A DNA stretch of 64,000 nucleotides. Origin: Megaustenia siamemsis (Eukaryota > Mollusca > Gastropoda > Stylommatophora > Ariophantidae). Below are positions 53,920 to 64,000 of the stretch, in pieces. Position numbers and translations under genes: made by a program. The stretch is taken from assembly GCA_032433765.1 (NCBI GenBank), contig JAVIAB010000101.1:61768092-61832091 (forward strand). The letters are read 5' to 3'. Under the pieces are notes generated by a model. It ran no database searches and was not told where the DNA came from. It worked only from the letters and a program-made list of their open reading frames with translations. Numbering within the stretch: position 1 is the stretch's first letter; each line of letters opens with the position of its first letter.

Positions 53920-56900
53920 AACGACACTATCATTGTTATATACCATTAAAGACACTATCATTGTTATATACAATTAAAGACACTATCATTGGTATATACC
54001 ACTAAAGACACTATCATTGTTATATCTCACTAAAGACACTATCATTGTTATATCTCACTAAAGACACTATCATTGCTATATACCACTAAAGACACTATCT
54101 TTGCTATATACCACTAAAGACACTATCATTGCTATATACAACTAACGACACTATCATTGTTATACCACTACAGACACTATCATTGCTATATACAACTAAC
54201 GACACTATCATTGTTATACCACTAAAGACACTATCATTGCTATATACAACTAACGACACTATCATTGCTATATACCACTAAAGACACTATCATTGCTATA
54301 TATCACTAAAGACACTATCATTGCTATATACAACAAAAGACACTATCATTGCTATATACCACTAACGACACTATCATTGTTATACCACTAAAGACACTAT
54401 CATTGTTATATACCACTAAAGACACAATCATTGCTATATACAACTAACGACACTATCATTGTTATACCACTAAAGACACTATCATTGTTATATACCACTA
54501 AAGACACTATCATTGCTAAATACAACTAACGACACTATCATTGTTATACCACTAAAGACACTATCATTGTTATACCACTAAAGACACTATCATTGTTATA
54601 TACCACTAAAGACACTATCATTGCTATATACAACTAACGACACTATAAATACTATATACCACTAAAGGCACTATCATTGTTGTATCCCACTAAAGACACT
54701 ATCATTGTTATATCCCACAAAAGACGCTATCATTGTTCTATCCCACTAAAGTCGCTATCATTGCTATATACCACTAAAGACACTATCATTGTTATATCTC
54801 ACTAAAGACACTATCATTGTTATATCCCACAAAAGACGCTATCATTGTTCTATCCCACTAAAGTCGCTATCATTGCTATATACCACTAACGACACTATCA
54901 TTGTTATATCTCACTAAAGACACTAGCATTGTTATATCCCACAAAAGACGCTATCATTGTTATATCCCACTGAAGTCGCAATCATTGTTATATCCCACTA
55001 AAGAGACTATCATTGTTATATCCCACTAAAGACACTATCATTGTTATATCCCACTAAAGACACTATCATTGTTCTATCCCACTAAAGACGCTATCATTGT
55101 TATATCCCTCTAAAGACACTATCATTGTTATATCCCACAAAAGACGCTATCATTGTTATATCCCACTAAAGTCGCTATCATTGTTATATCCCAACTAAAG
55201 ACACTATCATTTTTATATCCCACTAAAGGCGCTATCATTGTTATATCTCACTAAAGACAGTACCACTGTTATATCCCACTAAAGACACTATCATTGTTAT
55301 ATCCCATTAAAGACTATATCATTGTTATATCCCACTAAAGACACTATAATTTGTTATGTGCCACTAAAGCCACTATCATTGTTATATCCCACTAAAGATA
55401 CAATCATTGTTATATCCCACTAAAGACGCTATCATTGTTATATCCCACTAAAGACACTATCATTGTTATATCCATTAAAGACATTGTTATATCCCATTAA
55501 AGACTCTATCATTGTTATATCCCACTAAAGACACTAGCATTGTTATGCCCCGCTAAAGACACTATCATTGTTATATCCACTAAAGAAATTATCATTTTTA
55601 TATCCCACTAAAGATGCTATCATTGTTATATCCCACTAAAGTCGCTATCATTGTTATATCCCACTAAAGTCGCTACTCTTGTTATATCCCACTAAAAACA
55701 CTATCATTGTTATATCCCATTAAAGACACTATCATTGTTATATCCCACTAAAGATACTATCATTGTTATATCCCACAATAATGACACTATTGTCGTTATA
55801 TCCCACTAAAGACGCTATCATTATTATATCCCACTAAAGACAATATCATTATTATATCCCACTAAAGACACTATCATTATTGTATCCCACTAAAGACACT
55901 ATCATTATTATATCCCACTAAAGACAATATCATTATTATATCCCACTAAAGACAATATCTACTATATTAAGGAAGTATACCAACAAGGATGATAACAAGC
56001 GATAACAAAAAAGAGAACAAAATATATGTACCAGAAAACAGCAGAAGGGAGGAAGAAATAAATGAAATACTATTTGCGGATGACCAATTTCTGATACATG
56101 AAACAACTGACGTCCTGCAATCCAACAACAGGCTAAACAACACTTGTAAACAATACAAGATGAAGATCAACATAAACAAAGCCGAAGTAAACGGCAATAG
56201 CGAGAAAGAAAAAAAAAAACTAAACATCATAATAGATAATACAACTCTGAAGCAACCAGACAATTTTAAATATCTAGGTAGCACGTTAACACAAGACAAT
56301 AACCAAGAGAGAGAAATAGATATAAGGTGTAACAAAGCATGCCAAGTATCAACACTATTGAAAAACAAAGCAATAACTACGGAAGCAAAAAGTGCAATAT
56401 ACAAATCAATTTTTCTACCAACTCTGTGCTATCAGTGCCATAATTGGACGCTGGACTCTAGAACAATAAGAAAGATAACGACCACCGAAATGAAATGTGT
56501 CAGAAGAATGACAGGAAACAGCTTAAGGGACAGAGTAAGAAACACTGACCTGAGGAAGAAACTCGAAATTGAACCAGCCATCGAATACATAAAGAAACAA
56601 CAGATAAATTGGTTCGGCCACATAACAAGACAAAAGAACTAACAATGGTTCAAAGAGCCATAAACAAACGCTACGAAAACGCCAGATTAAGAGGAAGACC
56701 GAGAAAGAGATGGATAAAGGGCATACTAGAGTCACTAGGAGGAATAACACCAGAAGAGGCCAACAGAAGAGCAAAGAATCGCAGATTGTTTCTCCCCACG
56801 ACGACAACGGCAATGGAGGAAGGATAGAAGAAGAGGAAAAAAAACACTATCATTAGTATATCCCACTAAAGAAACTATCATTATTATATCCCACTAAAGA

Positions 56901-57115
56901 AACAATCATTATTCTATCCCACTAAAGAAACAATCATTATATCCCACTAAAGAAACTATCATTATTATATCCCACTAAAGAAACTATCATTAGTATATCC
57001 CACTAAAGAAACAATCATTATATCCCACTAAAGAAACTATCATTATTATATCCCACTAAAGAAACAATCATTATTCTATCCCACTAAAGACACTATCATT
57101 ATTATATCCCAAAGT
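53920..57115. repeat. 28-bp minisatellite, about 80 copies, split by a retrotransposon
   Basis: The unit ACTAAAGACACTATCATTGT then TATATCCC recurs every 28 bases. The left end uses 25- to 28-bp variants (TATACCACTAACGAC). The middle is the most regular. After the insertion at 55966-56846 the units read ACTAAAGAAACTATCATTAT. The frequent GACGCTATC and GTCGCTATC variants sit in local clusters, as expected from unequal exchange. Confidence 0.95.
55966..56846 (+). mobile_element. Family A retrotransposon inserted in the 28-bp array
   Basis: A 217-codon frame (55989-56642) reads LFADDQFLIHETTDVLQSNN (palm FADD box), KININKAEVNGNSEKEKKKL, NFKYLGSTLTQDNNQEREID, then TLCYQCHNWTLDS, EMKCVRRMTGNSLRD and QQINWFGHITRQK. 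A +/-1 shift at about 56635 leads to a second frame with GRPRKRWIKGILESLGGI and EEANRRAKNRR. It ends in an A-rich tail (GAGGAAAAAAAA). It is the best preserved A copy and defines the family's 3' end. 5'-truncated just before the palm. Confidence 0.94.
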
Positions 57116-57120
57116 CCCCC

Positions 57121-57123
<3 letters not shown>

Positions 57124-57210
<87 letters not shown>
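57124..57210. repeat. (AC)n(AT)n compound microsatellite
   Basis: A run of AC dinucleotides passes directly into a run of AT dinucleotides. It abuts the 5' end of the family E fragment. Confidence 0.97.
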
Positions 57211-57214
<4 letters not shown>

Positions 57215-57215
57215 G

Positions 57216-59105
57216 TCTTTTCAAAATACTTTCCACAATAGGCTGCCCACATACTCTACTGTCGATAGTCAAATCGTTTCATGAGAACATGAAGGGCACC
57301 ATCCAATATGACGGCAACACATCACAACCCTTCTGCATACGTAGCGGTGTCAAGCAAGGATGCGTTCTCGCTCCAACTCTATTTGGAATCTTCTTCGCTG
57401 TTCTGTTAAAACATGCATTCTCACATGCAAATGAAGGTGTCTATCTGCATACTAGATCCGATGGTTGATTGTTCAATATCTCAAGACTAAAGGCAAGATC
57501 TAAGGTCAGACATATCTCTATTAGAGATCTGTTATTTGCTGAGGACGCTGCACTTGTCACGCAAAGTCAGGAAGAAATCCGGAGCATGGTACATCGCTTT
57601 TCACATGCCTGCCGAGACTTCGGTCTAACAATAAGTTTGCAGAAAACTAACATACTCGGTCAGGACGTCGAAGCAACACCTGAAATCTCTATCGACAGCT
57701 GCAAACTTGATATCGTGCGGCAGTATAACTACATGTGGTCCATCATCAGCGACAGACTATCTTTAGATACAGAAATTGACACTCGTATTGGTAAAGCTGC
57801 TACCACCTTTGCTCGTCTTTCGAGGCGTGTCTGGCAAAACAACAAACTGACAATTAAAACAAAAGCCGCAGTGTATAATTCCTGCATAATTAGTATCCTC
57901 CTGTATGGCAGCCAATCTTGGACAAGCTATGTAAAACAAAACAACAAACTGACAATTAAAACAAAAGCCGCAGTGTACAATGCCTGCATAATTAGTATCC
58001 TCCTGTATGGCAGCCAATCTTGGACAACCTATGTAAAACAAAACAGCAAACTGGCAATTAAAACAAAGCCGCAGTGTACAGTGCCTGCATAATTAGTATC
58101 CTCCTGTATGGCAGCCAATCTTGGACAAGCTATGTAAAACAAAACAACAAACTGACAATTAAAACAAAAGCCGCAGTGTACAATGCCTGCATAATTAGTA
58201 TCCTCCTGTATGGCAGCCAATCTTGGACAACCTATGTAAAACAAAACAGCAAACTGGCAATTAAAACAAAGCCGCAGTGTACAGTGCCTGCATAATTAGT
58301 ATCCTCCTATATGGCAGCCAATCTTGGACAACCTATGTAAAACAAAACAGCAAACTGGCAATTAAAACAAAGCCGCAGTGTACAGTGCCTGCATAATTAG
58401 TATCCTCCTATATGGCAGCCAATCTTGGACAACCTATGTACAACAAAACAACAAACTGGCAATTAAAACAAAAGCTGCAGTGTACAATGCCTGCATAATT
58501 AGTATCCTCCTGTATGGCAGCGAATCTTGAACAACCTATGTAAAACAAAACAGCAAACTGACAATTAAAACAAAAGCCGCAATGTACAATGCCTGCATAA
58601 TTAGTATCCTCCTGTATGGCAGCGAGTCTTGTACAACCTATGTAAAGCAGGAGAGGAGGCTAAATGCATTCAATATGCGATGTCTACGCCTTATTCTTGG
58701 TATTACCTGGAAGGATAACGTGACAAACGATGTCATGACTTGCACAGGCCTACCGAATATCTACACGCTGCTCAAACAACGTAGGTTACGCTGGCTTGGC
58801 TATGTACACCGTATGAAAGATAGCCGTGTACCAAAAGATATACTCTATGGACAACTGGCATATGGTAAAAGAGCTAGGGAGCGCCCAAAACTTTGATTTG
58901 TAGATGTGTGTAAACGCAACATGAAGACTCTGAACATAAACCCTGCAGCATGGGAAGACATAGCTGCAGACTGCAATCTCTGAAAACACACGCTAACGGT
59001 TCACCTCAAAGAAGAAGCAGACAGCTTCATAAAGAAAGAGAATACACGGCGAAAGAAAAGAAAGGACACACAATTTCTAGGGGCGCTGGAAAATCCATAG
59101 TCAAC
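57216..59105 (+). pseudogene. Family E LINE reverse transcriptase, with internal tandem array
   Basis: Starts in the RT palm with SIVKSFHENMKGTIQYDGNT, then FCIRSGVKQGCVLAPTLFGI, a TGA stop at about 57466, then IRDLLFAEDAALVTQSQEEI (F-A-E-D-A in place of F-A-D-D). LQKTNILGQDVE, RIGKAATTFARLSRRVWQ, then about eight tandem copies of a 34-residue segment follow. After these come VKQERRLNAFNMRCLRLILG, LPNIYTLLKQRRLRWLGYVH and KDILYGQLAYGKR. The final C2HC finger is missing. Stops and frameshifts make it non-functional. Confidence 0.9.
57841..58650 (+). repeat. 102-bp coding-derived tandem array inside the family E element
   Basis: The unit encodes NNKLTIKTKAAVYNACIISI then LLYGSQSWTTYVKQ (34 residues, 102 bp; some copies 101 bp after loss of one A in AAAACAAAAGCC, which shifts the frame). 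Starts are at about 57841, 57943, 58045, 58146 and so on, about eight copies. The first copy has YNSC and the last has SESC, which marks the original edges. Confidence 0.96.
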
Positions 59106-59121
59106 TATGACTGACGGAGGC

Positions 59122-59122
<1 letters not shown>

Positions 59123-59185
<63 letters not shown>

Positions 59186-59187
59186 AT
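59123..59187. repeat. (AT)n microsatellite
   Basis: An AT run with few interruptions, directly joined to the (TAGA)n tail of the D copy to its right. A second AT run (about 60368-60388) sits at the other end of that copy, so D inserted into an AT tract. Confidence 0.95.
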
Positions 59188-60367
59188 CTATCTATCTATC
59201 TATTGACCTTTCGAGCCGTAACCGGCCCATAGGGCGTAGACCAAGATACACCTTCTCCTATATGAATTTTTGTTCTAGCAGTTTTCTTTTAAAGATATTT
59301 TATTAAATCTCGCCATCTGTCTCTGTTCTGTGCAAGCAGTTCTATCTCATTGAGGGAGCCGATTCCTGCTGCTCTTGCCTCTCTCATCAATGTTCTTCTC
59401 AGTGTCTCCCTGGGTCTTCCTCTTTTTCTTTACCTGTTGTTTCCCATATGAGGGCTTGCTTTGCTATTCGATTATTATCTCTTCTCATCACATGTCCAAC
59501 GTATGACCATCGTCTTTTCTTTATTACTGAAGATATTAGTGGTTGGTTGGCGATTTCTCTAATTTCCTCGTTTGTTTTGAATTCGTTCCATTCTATACCA
59601 AGTATTTTCCTTAGACATTTATTTTCGAATGCGTTCAACTTTGTTTCTATATCTCTTGTTGTTTTCCAGCTTTCACACGCATACGTAAGGGTTGATAGTA
59701 CATTTGATTTGAATAGCCTAAGTTTTGTGTTTGTGCTAATGAGTTTTGATTTCCACAACTTTTCAAGGCTTCTGAAAGACATTGCTGCTTTAGCCAGTCT
59801 GATTCTAATTTCTTTGCTCGTATCCCCTTCTCGATCAATGTGACTTCCAAGATAGATAAAGTGATCGATCTCTTCTACTGGTTTGTTTTCCATGTATATT
59901 TTGTCACTTGTTGGAATTAAACTTTTCATGACTTTAGTCTTTTCATGATTGACCTCAAGCCCAATTTTGCTGGCTATTGATGATAGTTCATTTGTGTTTT
60001 CCTGCATCGTTTTTATCTGACTGCTGATGAGAACTATGTCATCAGCAAAGTCGAGGTCCTCCAAATGGTCTCCTTGTATCCATTCGATGCCTTTATTACC
60101 AGTGCAGCATTTCTTCATTATGAAGTCCATAACAATTCCAAATAACAAGGGCGATAAAATACATCCTTGTTTAACCCCAGTTTCTATTGGGAAACATTCG
60201 CTCAGTCCTTCCTCTGTTCGAACTGCACATGTGTAACCATCATACATGTCTTTGATAATATTTATGATTTTTGATGGTAAACCATATTGCTTCAGAATTT
60301 TCCACAAAGAATCTCTATGAATACTATCAAATGCTTTTTTGAAGTCGATGAAGTTAAGTACAAAAGG
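59188..60367 (-). mobile_element. Family D retrotransposon, second long copy, 5'-truncated
   Basis: About 1.18 kb, nearly identical to the 3' two thirds of the copy at 24285-26071. The frame on the minus strand (from 60439, first ~18 residues from AT flank) opens in PFVLNFIDFKKAFDSIHRD and is identical in protein sequence through LDFADDIVLI and KKRRWSYVGHVMRRD. A one-base deletion at about 59430 shifts the last ~40 residues. I saw about six base differences in the 3' 400 bases compared by eye. Target duplication cannot be read because both flanks are AT repeats. Confidence 0.96.
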
Positions 60368-60387
60368 ATATATATATATATATATAT

Positions 60388-60923
60388 AAACTAAAATAAA
60401 TAAAATCATATGAACGGCAACAAACAATGTTAATGTCATGAAAAATGTATTAACATTAAAACATATATGAGGCTAAAGCTAAGAATAACAAGATGTTATA
60501 ATTTTATCAACATTCCTGTATGGTGCAGAAACAAGGACATTAGACAAGAAAACTGAACAGAAAATTCAAGCTTTTAAAATGTGGATTTATACATTAGGAA
60601 GAATTAGATGGAAAGAAAAGAAAAGAAAAGAAACGTTCAAGTCTTAAAACAACTAACAATGGGAAAAGAACTAATAAACACTGTTCAAACAAAGCAAATT
60701 CGATTTTGGGCGTGTTAAAAGACACATCAGTCGAATAAAAGTAATGTTGGAAGGGAGAATACAAGGTACAATAGGTAGAGGAAGACAGAGACTAACTTGG
60801 GCGAGTAACATCAAAAGATGGACAAGTCAGCCTATGACAACATGTACCATCAAAACAAAAGACAGAGCGAAATGGCGCTCCTTCGTAGCCAAGCTTTGAT
60901 GTGGAGACGGCACTCAATGATGA
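60388..60923 (+). mobile_element. Family C retrotransposon, 5'-truncated
   Basis: Blocks: AAACTAAAATAAATAAAATC (matching AAACTGAAATAAACACAAGA in the C copy at 17270), TGTATGGTGCAGAAACAAGG, ATGTGGATTTATACATTAGG, TAACATCAAAAGATGGACAA, GAGCGAAATGGCGCTCCTTC. It ends at CACTCAATGATGATG. Frames are broken. Confidence 0.92.
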
Positions 60924-60984
60924 TGTTTGTCATTAACCAAAACGAGCTGAACGGAATTGTTTCTATTAATTATCTACACATTCT

Positions 60985-61227
60985 ATCTATCTATTGACCT
61001 TTCGAGCAGTAGCCGGTCCATAGGGCGTAGACCAAGATACTAATTCTCTTATCTAAATTTGTTGTTCTAGCAGTTTTCAATTCTTTTAAATATATTTTAT
61101 CAATCTTGCCATTTGTCTCTGTTATGCGCAAGCAGCTCTATCTCATTGAGGGAGCCGATTCCTGCTGCTCCTGCCTCTCTCATCAATGTTCTTTTCAGTG
61201 TCTCTCTATGTCTTCCTCTTTTCCTCT
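60985..61227 (-). mobile_element. Family D retrotransposon, older 3' fragment
   Basis: Begins with the tail CTATCTATCTATTGACCTTT then CGAGCAGTAGCCGGTCCATA. It continues through CTCTATCTCATTGAGGGAGC and CATCAATGTTCTTTTCAGTG. It is clearly more diverged from the long D copies than they are from each other, so D has been active over an extended period. Confidence 0.94.
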
Positions 61228-61521
61228 ATACATTAATTTACATACAAAATGTCAAGCTCTGGAATACAAAGTAAATAAGCCAGAGCTCTGCCTGAAGTTG
61301 ATATATGTCTGTGTGGGACAGAAGAACTAGTCAAAGTTCTTCCAATCCATGTGGAGCAATGAGCTTGAACAAACGCTGTCCAAACCATCCACCTCGCTGC
61401 CGTTCTCTTTAAATCACCGTCTTGCCTATCCTCTCTGCTTCATGTCGTCATCCACCTGTCTTCTCCAGGTTTATTTTGGCTTAGCCACATGTCATCTCCA
61501 CTAGGATTTTAAATAACAAGC
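61228..61521. other. unannotated spacer
   Basis: No feature recognised before the SINE target duplication. Confidence 0.35.
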
Positions 61522-61533
61522 ACAACTTGTAGT

Positions 61534-61798
61534 GGGAGCCACGATAGCTCAGTGGTTAGTGAACTGGACTACAAAGGACATGAGATAGGGTTCGATCCCA
61601 ACCGACGGCTACCGGTTCACCCAGCCTTTAAAGGGTACCGGATTTTTTTGTTTAATGGGAAAGTACAGCGGCACGGGGGTAATACCGATCACATTGACCC
61701 AAAAATCATGTGCTGAAGGTCTGTAAAATGTATGGTTACTAACACAACATTCCCTATACGGAACTTGTCGTAACAACGGTACTTTACTTTAATTTTTT
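61534..61798 (+). mobile_element. SINE-1, full-length copy with 12-bp target duplication
   Basis: Head GGGAGCCACGATAGCTCAGT then GGTTAGTGAACTGGACTAC; A box TAGCTCAGTGG and B box GGTTCGATCCC intact. The body shows the family blocks with small changes (GTTTAATGGGAAAGTACAGC). The tail is T-rich. Perfect duplications ACAACTTGTAGT lie at 61522-61533 and 61799-61810. Confidence 0.97.
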
Positions 61799-61960
61799 AC
61801 AACTTGTAGTACTATCCGCTGGCTCCTGCAGTACATGACTTAGCATGCCCGAACGTCTTTGTTGTATATTTTTGTTCATTTGTATTTACTTGGTGCGACC
61901 TATGACATATATGTTTTTAGTTTTTAATGTCATTTCCATTCTTTAATTCTGCGCAAACAT

Positions 61961-62170
61961 CATCATCTCGCCATGCGCCATACCGGTTGGCGTAGGCGAT
62001 CATGTCCTTCCACAATCTTCTACCCACAGTGCATTGAATCAATTATGGTATTGACTGTTTGCCATGCCATGACACAAAACTATCTAATATTTTCTCACTG
62101 TGTCGTCCGCGATCTCTCTTTCCCTGTATTTTGTCAGTTGTAACCAAGTATTCCAACTTTATATGGCGAG
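61961..62170 (-). mobile_element. Family B' retrotransposon, 3' fragment
   Basis: CATCATCATCTCGCCATGCG then CCATACCGGTTGGCGTAGGC and GATCATGTCCTTCCACAATC, through TGTCGTCCGCGATCTCTCTT and GTAACCAAGTATTCCAACTT. The match to the other B' copies stops abruptly at about 62170. Confidence 0.9.
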
Positions 62171-62281
62171 GTATACATTGACGAAAGTCTGTATCTTCGT
62201 GATTGCTGTTTTATTGTTAGTCTCCATGTTTCACAGCCATATCATATGATTGATTTAATATAAGAGTTGACCATTTTTGAA
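62171..62281 (-). pseudogene. short RTE-like fragment of another family (F)
   Basis: The reverse complement reads SYGCETW-like sequence once a frame slip is allowed (GATATGGCTGTGAAACATGG), then LTIKTAITKIQTFVNVYL. This resembles the Y-G-C-E-x-W ... I-Q-x-F-I-N-x-C-L block of RTE/BovB-like proteins. It is joined directly to the B' fragment on its left, so this is either a chimaeric insertion or an insertion into an older element. Confidence 0.4.
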
Positions 62282-62827
62282 ACAGAATAGTATTCGTAAA
62301 TTGAGGTAAGAGACTTAATAGTTAGAATTATTTGATTTTAGATTAACGCCAAGTGTGATGTAAGTTCTATTTCTGCCTCATCAATGTAATAATGTGTACA
62401 TTATATCTCATGCTGTGCACACCTGGTCTTGTTTAAACATGTTCTGCTTGCTAATAGAACAATCAATTAAATAGATAAATAATTAAACTCGTTACCTTAA
62501 TTACCTAGGATTAGTTTAATAACGTTTCTTTAATTAACAGTGAGATTAATATATAAGAGAGGATAGCGAATGTGGGTTGTAAGTCTGTCGTTAAAACAAA
62601 ATACATATAAATTCAGTAAACTTTAGTAAGAACAATAACTGTTGAGAATGTTTTTAATTCATTAGCAACGTGTCGAAAAGTTTACTTCCGATTAATTAAT
62701 TTTAGCGGGTTGTTGGAATGCACACAAATAAAAGATACACCTGTTTAGTGATGATGCACATCATTCGAGGTTACTACAAAAAAATAGAAACATTAGGGCA
62801 GAATATAGACTCGAGCATAACCCAAGA
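62282..62827. other. unannotated spacer
   Basis: AT-rich. No feature recognised. Confidence 0.35.
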
Positions 62828-63015
62828 ATAAGGTAAAATAGGCAGAGGCAGACCAAGACTAACATGGCCAAGTAACATTACAAGATGGACAAATCAGTCT
62901 TTGACAACCTGCACCATCAAAGCATAGGACATAACAGCATGGCGCTCCATGGTAGCCAACCTTCGTTGTGAAGATAGCACTCGATGTTGATGATTATGAT
63001 GATGATGACGATAGC
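62828..63015 (+). mobile_element. Family C retrotransposon, 3' fragment
   Basis: AGGCAGAGGCAGACCAAGAC then TAACATTACAAGATGGACAA, TGGCGCTCCATGGTAGCCAA, CACTCGATGTTGATGATTAT and GATGATGATGACG. It covers about the last 45 codons and the tail. Confidence 0.92.
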
Positions 63016-63374
63016 CTAAAGAAGAATTATGAGAACCAAAATAGACCCCTGACATATATCAGACGGCTGCAATTAATTATAAAGTCACCAACAATAAAAT
63101 GGAACTACGTATACATCTCTTCGTGAGGTGTATACACTTATGTCCAGGGCTTAATAGTCTGTCTGCGAAATATTTACCGACATGTGATGCCTCCATGTAG
63201 AAAGGGAAGGGGTATTGTGGCAGCCCAATTTTACCGAGAGTGATCTTTAGATGATATGCCACTAGTCTTTATATTATAAAATGATTATATATTCTACTAG
63301 TGTCTAAAAATCGAAAGATTTTTTTTTTAATATTCATTAGTGATAACATATGATTATATGATTATTATATTTAT
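63016..63374. other. unannotated spacer
   Basis: No feature recognised. A 61-codon reverse frame has no known motif. Confidence 0.35.
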
Positions 63375-63640
63375 GTATGGATGTTGATCATAGGCAATAA
63401 GACAACATACAAGAAAAGCACTCAGGCTGTAAAAATGTGGTTTTACATAAGAATGTTGAGAATACCATGGATGGCTAAGAGTAATGAAAACTTGAGGGTA
63501 GCAAATAGACAAATTGCAAGACAACTTAAGAGAATGGCTTGGCAGAAGGTCAACAAGAGAAATAGTAAATAACTGTCGTGATCGAAAGTTGTGGAGTGGC
63601 ATGATCTCCTACGGCAGGAGGGACGGCACTTGATGATGAT
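63375..63640 (+). mobile_element. Family B retrotransposon with internal deletion
   Basis: Frame VKMWFYIRMLRIPWMAKSNE then jumps to RVANRQIARQLKRMAWQKVN, so about 100 bp (the NVLKEAKAKRELISNI and FGHVMRR part) is missing. It resumes with GATCGAAAGTTGTGGAGTGG and ends in TTGATGATGATGATAT. The joint at about 63492 falls at AAAACTTGAGGG. Confidence 0.9.
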
Positions 63641-63751
63641 GATATTATTTGGTGTCTCTCTTTCTCCTTCTTACATGAACTTGAGTAGATATAACGCATT
63701 ATTATTGTTTAGTCATTTCATTTTCTTTGGTATACGCCTTTATAATGTTAT

Positions 63752-63795
63752 AGAGAAATGATCATCTACGCCAGCAGGCATGCTACTGTATGACG
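63752..63795 (+). mobile_element. Family B retrotransposon, about 45-bp 3' end
   Basis: AGAGAAATGATCATCTACGC then CAGCAGGCATGCTACTGTAT and GACGATA matches the last coding stretch of B (GAGACATGATCACCTACGCC, AGCAGGC) and a decayed TGATGA tail. It is so short that an internal deletion or extreme truncation is likely. Confidence 0.7.
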
Positions 63796-64000
63796 ATATT
63801 TATTTAGTGTCTAATATATACATTATTTGAACATGCAGTATACCATTTATATAGTGTTTAATATCTGCCACAGCATTCAGAATTGTTTAATAAAGTATGA
63901 AAGAAAAAAAAAACCTTACAAACAAACAAAACATCACGTTCAGCATACCTGCGTTCTATTTAAACATGAATACATCAGCGAGACATGGACAAGCAATGAC
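63796..64000. other. unannotated spacer to window end
   Basis: No feature recognised, other than an A run at about 63902-63913. Confidence 0.35.

Noticed and set aside
57216..59105. Cellular gene encoding a repeat protein (34-residue repeats)
   Set aside because: Flanking motifs are those of a LINE reverse transcriptase, and the repeats copy one of its segments. Stops and 101-bp units break the frame.

Overview
This window looks like non-coding, repeat-choked DNA from an animal nuclear genome. It is AT-rich and has no operons or bacterial-type genes. It carries tRNA-derived SINEs with internal RNA polymerase III boxes, many 5'-truncated non-LTR retrotransposons of RTE/BovB-like type, a Tc1/mariner-superfamily DNA transposon, a Penelope-like remnant and about thirty separate tandem arrays. 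This mix suggests an invertebrate, perhaps a lophotrochozoan such as a mollusc, but nothing here fixes the species. I found no host protein-coding gene that I can defend. Every recognisable protein belongs to a transposable element.

Letters A-F are my own labels for the retrotransposon families. A has the YQC.WTLD motif and an A-rich 3' end. B and its relative B' end in (TGATGA)n. C has the MWIYRRIGR motif and a TGATGA-type tail. D has a (TAGA)n tail and a long intact reverse-transcriptase ORF. E has a C-terminal C2HC finger. F is a single scrap. SINE-1 and SINE-2 are two tRNA-derived families.

Layout. 1-9 kb: a 58-bp array, then scattered A, B, B' and C fragments and an RNase H scrap. 9.2-12.2 kb: a 56-bp minisatellite with a higher-order repeat. 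12.4-20.5 kb: SINE, D, B, B' and C copies (one C copy nested in another C) and a Penelope-like tail. 20.7-22.3 kb: four arrays in a row, three with periods divisible by three. 23.5-26.9 kb: an A element broken by nested B and D insertions, both with clean target-site duplications. 27-31.6 kb: SINEs, an E tail and short arrays. 32-35.3 kb: a 3.4-kb pyrimidine-rich array. 36.7-40.2 kb: SINEs and arrays, including one built from a SINE head. 42.4-43.1 kb: an array built from a reverse-transcriptase motif. 43.4-46.5 kb: C, A and B copies and two arrays. 47.4-49.5 kb: a 22-bp array holding a perfect 51-bp palindrome. 49.6-51.7 kb: a 2.1-kb DNA transposon with terminal inverted repeats and a decayed DD(83)E transposase. 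53.9-57.1 kb: a 28-bp array split by an A insertion. 57.2-59.1 kb: an E element whose coding sequence contains a 102-bp array. 59.2-61.2 kb: a second, nearly identical D copy, a C copy and a third D tail. 61.5-64 kb: a SINE and B, B' and C fragments.

Two themes stand out. First, families B, B', C and D all leave 9-12 bp target duplications and simple-repeat tails, which marks target-primed insertion. The two long D copies are nearly identical, so D moved recently. Second, at least three minisatellites were seeded from transposon sequence (a SINE head, and two reverse-transcriptase segments). Local tandem amplification of inserted elements therefore appears to be a recurring process here.
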